Assembly: GCA_947561585.1 (NCBI GenBank)
Contig: CANNZV010002621.1
Location: forward strand, 1 to 64,000
From: Caprella mutica
Taxonomy: Eukaryota; Arthropoda; Malacostraca; Amphipoda; Caprellidae
DNA length: 64,000 nt
Reading direction: 5' to 3'
The notes beneath the pieces are model-generated. The model did no database searches. It saw nothing but the letters and a program-made list of their open reading frames with translations, and had not been told where the DNA came from. A program made the translations under genes and the position numbers. Shown piece by piece: positions 57,026 to 64,000 of this stretch. Positions within the stretch are counted from its first letter, which is position 1. Each line of letters begins with the position of its first letter.

Positions 57026-57233
57026 TTTTTGCATTTGATGCTTCTGTAAATGGTCTCCAAAATGGCGCAACAGATTTATAATTTTTTTTTATTTTCCGAA
57101 AGTTTTCGAAACAAATTTTTTTTCACGTATTGCAAAAAAAAAGTTTATTTCTCTTCTTTTTTAAATGAAGTTCACAATCAAAAATCTATTCCGACATTTT
57201 GGAGACCATTTACAGAAGCATCGAATGCAAAAA
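57026..57233. repeat. 39-bp inverted repeat (small foldback element)
   Basis: TTTTTGCATTTGATGCTTCT to AAAATG at 57026-57064 is mirrored at 57195-57233 with one mismatch. The interval of 130 bases is AT-rich with poly-T and poly-A runs. Size of a mini-MITE or foldback. Confidence 0.9.
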
Positions 57234-57354
57234 ACCGCTGAGCCGTAACTTCAAAACTGTTTGAGATTTTGAAAAAATTGAAAAGGAAAGTTGCAACATT
57301 TGCAACTGTTCAGGAGAGCGATAATGAGAGAAAATATATATAGATATTTTTTTC

Positions 57355-57660
57355 TTTTGTGTTTGGCACAACATCCCCCGGGCTCTCAAGTCCCGGTATT
57401 ACGCCCTCAAGGGTGCGGGTATCATCAGGTGCCACCTGACTCACTGTCGTGATGACACAAAAACAAGAAAAATAAAAAACAACCAAAACCAACCATAAAC
57501 GTCTTGGGGGTAGGTAGCGTTATAAAATTTTAAACACACCGTGTTATAGGAATACAGAGGAAGAAAAAAAAATTTGGGTTAAAAAGTACAAAATCGCAGG
57601 GTCGGTCCCCTTAACCAACTCGCTCATTCATCTGTGTTCTGTGTTACATACATACTCTAT
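57355..57660. other. GC-richer patches, unassigned
   Basis: 57360-57470 holds CCCCCGGGCTCTCAAGTCCC and the palindrome TCAGGTGCCACCTGA. 57597-57630 read on the minus strand (GAGCGAGTTGGTTAAGG) recalls a tRNA A box, but no B box was found. Possibly SINE remains; no firm call. Confidence 0.3.
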
Positions 57661-57689
57661 ATAAAATTAATGATCACTTTCGCTAAGGT

Positions 57690-58290
57690 CTCTTTATTGA
57701 TTGATGCGACTACTTCTTGAATGAGTTGTTTTAATGCAGGAATGGACCCTTGATTGGATTTGCAGACCTTTTGTTTAACAAATCCCCAAAGAAAATCTTC
57801 CAAAGGCGAAAGATCAAGTGATCTGACTGGCCATGGAAAACTCAGTACGGTGTGTGATAATTTTGTCTCCGAAGCGAGTTTTCAATCATTCCAAAGTAGG
57901 CAAAGAAGTATGGGAGGTGGTTTCTTGCTGAAACCAAACATCGGGGCTAATGTAGACATTAATAACATTACTTAACATTTCAATGTAGGCTTCATTTGTT
58001 ACAGTGCGGGCATTCCCTGAGTTTGCATCTTCAAAAAAATATTGGCCATAGATTCTATTCGCACTCACGCCAGAGGTTTTCTGAACTCCAGTAACGACAA
58101 ATTTGCTTGTTCACAAAACCATCAAGATAAATGTGGAACTCGTCACTAAACACTATATTGTTGTACAGTTAGTGTTCCTTGCTCTGTTGCCTGATTGATT
58201 TGTTGACAAAAGGGCAGTCTTGGGACATTGTCATCATGTGTGAGCGTTTGTGACGACTGCATTTTGTAAGGAGTCAGATTCAGATTTTTT
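57690..58290 (-). pseudogene. Mariner-like transposase relic, DD41E-type, minus strand
   Basis: On the minus strand, in several frames: LRKNLNLTPYKMQ, VFSDEFHIYLDGFVNKQ (first catalytic Asp), YGQYFFEDANSGNARTVTNE, WFQQETTSHTS (second Asp replaced by Glu), then WPVRSLDLSPLEDFLWGF, with Glu at the third catalytic position (codon at 57800-57798) about 41 residues after the second. It continues to ALKQLIQEVVASIN. Similar in kind to the transposase at 35323-36338. Stops and shifts throughout; no terminal repeats recognised. Confidence 0.8.
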
Positions 58291-58411
58291 CTAAGAATCC
58301 ATTTTCTAAGAAAATGTTTTGATACCTGAAATAAAACTTGATATTATGCTCTTTTTAACAATTTTGTTTCAAGTTGAAATGTTAAATAATTTTGGAGTTG
58401 TAGCGACTTAA

Positions 58412-59335
58412 GCCGGGTTTCCACATATGCAACATTTCGGCAACACGCAGCATGCTACATTGCCGCACGGGCAAAATGTATTTCAACCAGTTCAACATAA
58501 GGCAACGGGTAGCATGCTGTTGCGTAGCATGCTGCACGTGGTTACATGTTGCCCTGTTGCCAGCCGCAAGGGGCAAGATTTAACTTGTTGCCTAGCGTTG
58601 AAAAGCTTTCCACCACTGGTGGGAAGGATTTTTGTTTCTGGCAACGAAGAGAATTTTTATAGTATTGATGACGAAATAATTCATTAGTTATGACAAACAA
58701 TGTCGCATTTTCTTTGTTTAAAAATTTGGATTAGAAATGGTTAATTACATACTACAGTATTTGTGAATATAAAAACGGTAGAGATTATTCATAGTCACAG
58801 TATGGAGTATAAATAACACAGAATTATTTTATTTATTTAATGAAATAAATAATTTAATTAAATTTCTGTTTTTTTAATATATTTATATCATTATATAGAG
58901 AAAGCTTTTATAAATAAAATATGTGATATTCATTATGCAAAGAATTTATATTGTTAATAATATATTCAAATTATAATATTAAATATCAAACAAAATAAAA
59001 AGGCCTTGGACAAATGAAAATCTCTTATTCATCCGACAATATTTCACTATCTTCACATGAGTGAGTATTTTTCTGAACCCTCTATTCCATGTTTCAGTTG
59101 TTCCCATTTGCATTCAATGTTTGGAAATTGGTTTCGTTTTTGATGAACTTGTTGAAATGGTCTTGCCGCAAGCAACAGGCAACAGAGCATGCAGCATGCT
59201 ACAAGCAACGAAGGTGTTGCCTTGCTGCATGCTTCGTGTCTCTTTGTTGAAATTCGCATGCTACATTCTTGTTGAATAACAGTGAATTTGCATGCTACCT
59301 GTTGCCTGTGTTGCTTCAGTGGAAATCTGTCTTTA
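58412..59335. mobile_element. Non-autonomous TIR element with GCAACA/GCATGC-rich ends
   Basis: The left end CCGGGTTTCCACATATGCAA and right end (complement ACAGATTTCCACTGAAGCAA) are imperfect inverted repeats, each followed inward by clustered GGCAACA and AGCATGCTAC motifs (58440-58580 and 59150-59320). Between them is AT-rich DNA (58680-59050). Non-coding. Target duplication unresolved. Confidence 0.55.
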
Positions 59336-59339
59336 TTTT

Positions 59340-59830
59340 TCACCCACTTTTTTGTGTCTTACGGTATATTATATACCCGCATATTATTATGTATGTAATT
59401 TTGGTAATCACTGTTCTGCTATAAAATACTAATTTCTGAACCATTAGTGCATCTAATTACCTAATCTGAATACTACTATTGATGATTATTGTAGTTACTG
59501 TGAAATTATCATCAAAAAAATGACTCCGTTTTCCATGTTTATGTACTGTAATAACATCGATACATGCCAGGTAATTATTACAGATTTTATAATACTCGGG
59601 TGTAATAAAAGCTGGGCCTGCCTGTATATCATTAAAAAGTTTTTCATTTCTATTATTTACTGATGCCGACCAACAGGATAAAAAGATTACATTAAGAATT
59701 TAGGCGAAGACCATACATTTCTAATTACCATCAAATAAGGGTGTTAAATACTTTTATATTGCCGAATATATATAAATAATATAATATTTAAAATAAATGT
59801 ACACAATAAATATAACACAAAATAAAGCAA
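59340..59830. other. AT-rich spacer, no feature seen
   Basis: No gene or repeat supported. Confidence 0.5.
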
Positions 59831-59835
59831 TTCGT

Positions 59836-59965
59836 GGACGAAATGTCAGTTGACGAAATGTCCGTTGGAAGAAATGTCCGTTGGAAGAAATGTCCGTTGA
59901 CGAAAATGTCCGTTGGACGATATGTCCGTGGACGAATTGTCCGTGAACGAAATGTGCGTGCACGA
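59836..59965. repeat. 15-17 bp minisatellite, GAAATGTCCGTTGGA
   Basis: About eight imperfect copies of GACGAAATGTCCGTTG (variants GGAAGAAATGTCCGTT, GACGATATGTCCGTG). It shares TGTCCGT with the array at 49985-50210. Confidence 0.85.
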
Positions 59966-59969
59966 TAGA

Positions 59970-60550
59970 AAATATAACAGATTCAATAGAGTAAAACACA
60001 TGACTTCTAAGCAATTGTTCCCAGTGTGTTTACCGGTTATGGTCACTGGTTGATTTAACCTACAACCATAAATACTAAAAGAAGCAACTTGTTAATTTTA
60101 ACTACAGTTACTGTACGTGCTAAATCAATTATAACCCACTAGAATGATAAATGTTATGAGTCCCGAATTATAAACTTGCTTCACCGTTTGAGAAGCGAAA
60201 ATATAAGCAAATAGCCGATATTTAATACAAAATCATCTACACTTGAACAGCTTCTCATACATCAACATATGGAGTATTATTAATTATTTTGTCTTTGATT
60301 CTGAATAATTTATACAAAAGAACTTTGTAATTTAGAGGAGAAATTTATCACACAATAAAACTCACTTTATCGAAAATACGAAAATGAAATAAATATTCGA
60401 TGTACCGATCCATTCAATCCGGTATTAAGTTATTTATTTGAATAAAAAAGTTAATACGTCAACATAGTACGAGAATTAGGTACAATAATTGTTATATGAG
60501 CAATATAAATTATACTCCAAGTTGCATAGACAATATAACAAAAGATTTTA
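59970..60550. other. AT-rich spacer, no feature seen
   Basis: No supported gene or repeat. At about 60555 similarity begins to the region upstream of cuticle copy 2. Confidence 0.5.
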
Positions 60551-60654
60551 TACAACAATATCTTTGGTACAACTGTATTCCAGTTAGCATGTACTGTGTA
60601 ACACCTTCTTTGACAAGGCTGAATTATCTTATATCTATTTTATGAATGAATGCA

Positions 60655-60805
60655 GCCTAGTAAGCAGAAAGCAATGTTATTCGTACGATAGAATGTCCAA
60701 GTTAATTTATTGCTGGATAACAGGTGTCATTAATACGGAAAGAAGGTCAGTTGTCTGAAGAAAGGTATATAAACACTTTGACTTGATGAAATATCATCAG
60801 TTTCA
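60655..60805 (+). promoter_or_regulatory. Promoter of cuticle gene copy 4
   Basis: TATATAAA at 60766-60773 and TCAGTT initiator at 60797 (33 bases to the A). Upstream AATGTTATTCGTACGATAG and GGTCAGTTGTCTGAAG. Similarity to the copy 2 upstream region extends about 340 bp, from about 60555. Confidence 0.85.
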
Positions 60806-60894
60806 TTGTTTGTTTAGTCGAATAAACAACTCTGGAATACTACGAACGACCGAAATATACATTCGATTTCTTTTGATTTAAAACATAAAATAAC

Positions 60895-61775
60895 ATGAAG
60901 ATTGTGAGTAATATTGGGAATATAGGAATTGAAAATAATTTGTTATAATTTCTGTGGAATATCATTACATTAAAAGATTAAAAAACATAAATTTAATAGT
61001 TTTGAAAATATTTCAACCAGGTTGTGCTTTCCTACCTGGTGGCTGCCGCACTTGCCAGACCAGATGGAGGTTATGGTGCACCAGCTCCCTCCTACCTGCC
61101 TGCCAAACCCCACCATGGAGGAGGTGGATACGTAGCAGCCCACCATGGAGGCAAAGGAGGCCTTGGCGGTGGTCATGGTAACTTGGCTGGAGGATATGGA
61201 GGACATCAACAGCAATATGAAAACGTGAGATGGTTGTTGATATATGATCAATAGTAGTATATAAACTAACTCCAACCATACAAATGTAATATGTGAAACT
61301 CTCTAGGTGTTTAAAATCTTCTAGTATGAGATGCCTTTATATTTATTTATTTTCTAAATTGCAGACTCACCCTAAATACAACTACGAGTACAAAGTAGCT
61401 GACGATTACTACGGTGCAAACTTCGGTCACGCAGAAGCAAGGGACGGTTACGCCACACAAGGCTCTTACTACGTACACCTTCCTGACGGTAGAATACAGA
61501 CTGTGACCTACACTGCCGACCAGCACGGTTACCACCCACAAGTCAGCTACGAGGGAGAAGCTAAGTTTGATGCGGCCCGAGGGGGATACAAGCAACCCCA
61601 CCACCAGCCTGCTCACCATGGTGGTGCCGGTCTTCCTCACCATGGTGCTAGTGGATACAAGCAACCCCACCACCAGCCTGCTCACCATGGTGGTGCCGCT
61701 CTACCTCACCATGGTGCTGGTGGATACAAGCAACCCGTTAGAGGTTACAAGCAACCATCAGCTGGATACCATTAA
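60895..61775 (+). CDS. RR-type cuticle protein, copy 4 (three exons, longest tail)
   Basis: Exons 60895-60903, 61021-61224 and 61365-61775; introns of 117 and 140 bp, phase 0, GT...AG. The 207-residue precursor starts MKI plus VVLSYLVAAALARP (Cys to Tyr in the signal peptide). The Gly/His arm has PSYLPAKPHHGG and GYVAAHHGGKGG, ends QQQYEN where the others have QYED, and leads into the same RR domain (YNYEYKVADDYYG ... YTADQHGYHPQVSYEGEA). The tail carries two tandem copies of a GYKQPHHQPAHHGGA.LPHHG block (one in copy 2) before PVRGYKQPSAGYH. AATAAA at 61799-61804. Secreted chitin-binding cuticle component. Confidence 0.93.
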
Positions 61776-61798
61776 GTTAAAAAGCCATAATTTATTCC

Positions 61799-61804
61799 AA
61801 TAAA
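61799..61804 (+). promoter_or_regulatory. Polyadenylation signal of copy 4
   Basis: AATAAA 24 bases after the stop codon, followed by a T-rich stretch at about 61820. Confidence 0.7.
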
Positions 61805-62050
61805 TATTCAAGAAACTGAACTTTTTTTGTTTCATTATTATTTTTTTCAAAATATAATCTATAATTTCTCAATAAATAACAAGTACTATTTCTGATTAAG
61901 TAAATAAAAAATGAGCTGTACAGTCCTTAAATGAAACTATCACCATATTAGACCTTAGTCGATTCAGAATATTAAATTATGTAATAATAATATTCGTTAA
62001 TATCATTAATATTTATTTATAAGTATAATATAAAAATAGTTTCGCCTCTG

Positions 62051-62590
62051 CGGAAGTTCCCTATAGTTATTAGTAAATAATTATTTGTACAATAAGACAA
62101 ACTACTTTCGAAAATTTCTGTTGCATAAGTATTTGTGCTGCCACCTGGGTTACAAAGTTGGAACTAGTTGTTGCTGCTAAACTGTGAAATTTTGTGTTAT
62201 TCGTATTGTAAATATTAAATATGTGAAAAATTTCTTCACAATATTATGATTAACACGTTGACTACTTATTGGTTCAAATTTGTACCACTATGTATATTAC
62301 TGATAGACTTAGTGTTACAAATATATACCACTGTCAATATTTCAAACCCGAATTAAATTATAACAATGTGAACCACAAGTCAGTTAGGCTAGACTGTGTT
62401 TTGAACATATATGAAGTTAACGTATTAACACAAAATGTTGCACTTTAGTATCTACTGCTATTCACAACTCCCAAACACATGCAGGCGGGTTTGTTTCAAT
62501 TTTCTGTTTCAATTTTGAAACAGAAAATTGCGAAAGTGGTGCATATCTTTTTGTAGTATCTATTTTTTATTAGTGCGTACGTGTACACGT
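62051..62590. mobile_element. MITE with long inverted repeats, copy B
   Basis: Begins CGGAAGTTCCCTATAGTTAT, then TACAATAAGACAAACTACTTTCG, AATTTCTGTT and GTGCTGCCACCTGGG. It ends in the inverse, GAAACAGAAAATTGCGAAAG then TGG, TTGTAGTATCTATTTTTTAT and TAGT. Same family as copy A at 51830-53606; the central part has an extra AT-rich insertion (about 62255-62410). Non-coding. Confidence 0.75.
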
Positions 62591-62599
62591 ACACTCTTT

Positions 62600-62960
62600 A
62601 TTCTTACTAAGTGATCGTTCAATAATAATATCACAAAAACTGAAATTGACTGTACTGCCCCTTTCAAATACTGTCAATATGTGGCTACCTTTCAACATGC
62701 ATTGCAATATAGATTCAGGATGTACCAAATAAGTACATATGTACATATAAGAATACAAATGAGAATTAGATTGCGTAATGGGCAGAACGCTTATATACAT
62801 GTATATTAATGACAACAATTTACATGGCATGGTACCGAAATAATTGTAATTTACAGATGACTGAAAAATATAATTATTTTTGTATACAAGGTATTCAGAT
62901 TGAGTTTTAAGTTATTACGGAAATAGAATGGGTGTTTGGATAATGAATCAATTTAATTAA
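62600..62960. other. AT-rich spacer, no feature seen
   Basis: Contains GTACGTGTACACGTACAC (62577-62594 border) and alternating ACATATGTACATAT-type sequence. No gene supported. Confidence 0.45.
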
Positions 62961-62974
62961 TTTTTATGAGATAT

Positions 62975-63235
62975 CATGTAGGGTCGGGAGGGGCGAATCT
63001 TGCGCACTAAAAACTTTTGGGTTTTGCAACTTAGTTTTTGCAGATAGACGATTAATATTTGACATGAAGAACGGCAATAAGGCCTTTTATACACCATCCA
63101 AAGGACAAAAAATTAGCATTTGTATAATGTGAGTTATTGACGAAAGTAGTGCGCAATTGAAATTGTCCTTGATGGGGCGATTCTTGCGCGCGAGAGGGGC
63201 GAATATCTGTGCACCCTTTAATTCCTTTCCATAGT
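62975..63235. repeat. Repeated GGGGCGAATCTTGCGC motif
   Basis: GGAGGGGCGAATCTTGCGCAC (62988-63007) recurs as ATGGGGCGATTCTTGCGCGC (63173-63192) and AGAGGGGCGAATATCTGTGCAC (63195-63215), GC-rich patches in AT-rich DNA. Possibly the ends of an old element; identity unknown. Confidence 0.45.
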
Positions 63236-63489
63236 GAAAAATAGCACTATTGAGTGTCTAGATACTTACTATAAAAATAATTCCAATGTGTTTGAAAGCA
63301 TAAACAATCATATGATTCAGATTCAAAATTTGAGACAAACTTTTTTCGACCTGTTTACGTAAAGTTTGTAGAATGTATGTGTGACGTCATGAATGTTGCT
63401 TTCTATTCAGGATTAATTTATGCTTGTAATATTGGTTTATCTGAAGTACGACACTATTATATTTACTTATTATGTAACTATAAATATAA

Positions 63490-64000
63490 TAAATAACTAG
63501 ATGACGGGCACTCATAGAGCGCATACTTTTTCTACCGCTTACAAATGACCTTGACCTTAAACCTGTTCAATCCCAAAATATAAACAAATGATTCCTGAAT
63601 ATTGAAGCATCGTCCCGCCCAATTTCAGACAATTTGGTTGAATTCTTTTGTGTTATAAATGACCTTGACCTTTATTTTTACCTGATTGCTCACAAAATCT
63701 AATAAATTGGTTCCTGCATGGATAATTACCAACCGTCGACCAAATTTCAGTTACTTTGATTGAATACATTTTGCGTTATAAATCAACTTGACCTTTAACC
63801 TGACCGCTTCCAAAAACTAACCGAACCGTTCCTAGATACTGACCAATTCTTTCCATCCAATTTCAGACAAATTGATTCAAAACCTTTGAATTATTGAGTT
63901 ATAAATGACCTTGAGCTTTGTAGGATAACTCCCAAAATTTTACCAGATGGTTCCTGGAGATTAGTCAATCGATCGTCTTACCAAATTCAAAGTAATTTGA
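63490..64000 (-). repeat. About 125-bp tandem repeat with TGACCTTGACCTT, orientation B, runs off the window
   Basis: Four imperfect units in the opposite orientation to 56020-56590, each with TTATAAATGACCTTGACCTT, a CC..A.TTTCAGACAA part and GGTTCCTG. The left edge (ACTAGATGACGGGCACTC) resembles the complement of the right edge of the other set. Cut by the window end. Confidence 0.82.

Noticed and set aside
57597..57635. Minus-strand SINE head with a tRNA A-box-like stretch
   Set aside because: No B box at the expected distance and no SINE body.

Overview
This is a piece of an AT-rich insect genome, probably hemipteran-like (the order is an inference). The main evidence is a small family of three-exon genes for RR-type chitin-binding cuticle proteins with arthropod TATA plus TCAGT initiators. 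The rest is repeats and mobile elements typical of a gene-poor insect chromosome region. No bacterial-style operons, CRISPR arrays or rRNA genes were seen.

Layout. Positions 1-32605 are one large block of a 17-bp satellite (unit AACGTTCATTCCATTTT, one orientation throughout) with kilobase-scale higher-order repeats. Three insertions interrupt it: a complete Ty3/gypsy LTR retrotransposon (7209-17234, 439-bp LTRs, TAAC target duplication), an unclassified terminal-inverted-repeat element built of GC-rich minisatellites (18997-21481), and a roughly 1-kb insertion with TG...CA ends that may be a solo LTR (21808-22803). From 32606 the sequence is ordinary AT-rich DNA. It carries four recognisable cuticle genes: three apparently intact on the plus strand (33787, 41435 and 60895) and one twice-frameshifted pseudogene on the minus strand (53877-54684). 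There are also two minus-strand relics of the same family (41042 and 50389).

Among and between the cuticle genes lie decayed transposons: a mariner-like element with an unusual DD41E-type catalytic triad and a second relic of its kind, a Tc1-like element nested inside a MITE, a hAT-like element with another TIR element nested in it, a 1.2-kb TIR element, remnants of Penelope-like and BEL/Pao retroelements and of a probable P-element-type transposase, and many minisatellites.

How it works together. The cuticle genes share signal peptide, intron positions, RR domain and a near-identical core promoter, so they are recent tandem and inverted duplicates likely expressed together. The retrotransposon has gag, a pol broken by several one-base phase changes (some at poly-A runs), and downstream of pol a small open reading frame for a predicted N-myristoylated single-pass membrane protein in the position where env would be. 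That last gene is the most unusual coding item in the window.
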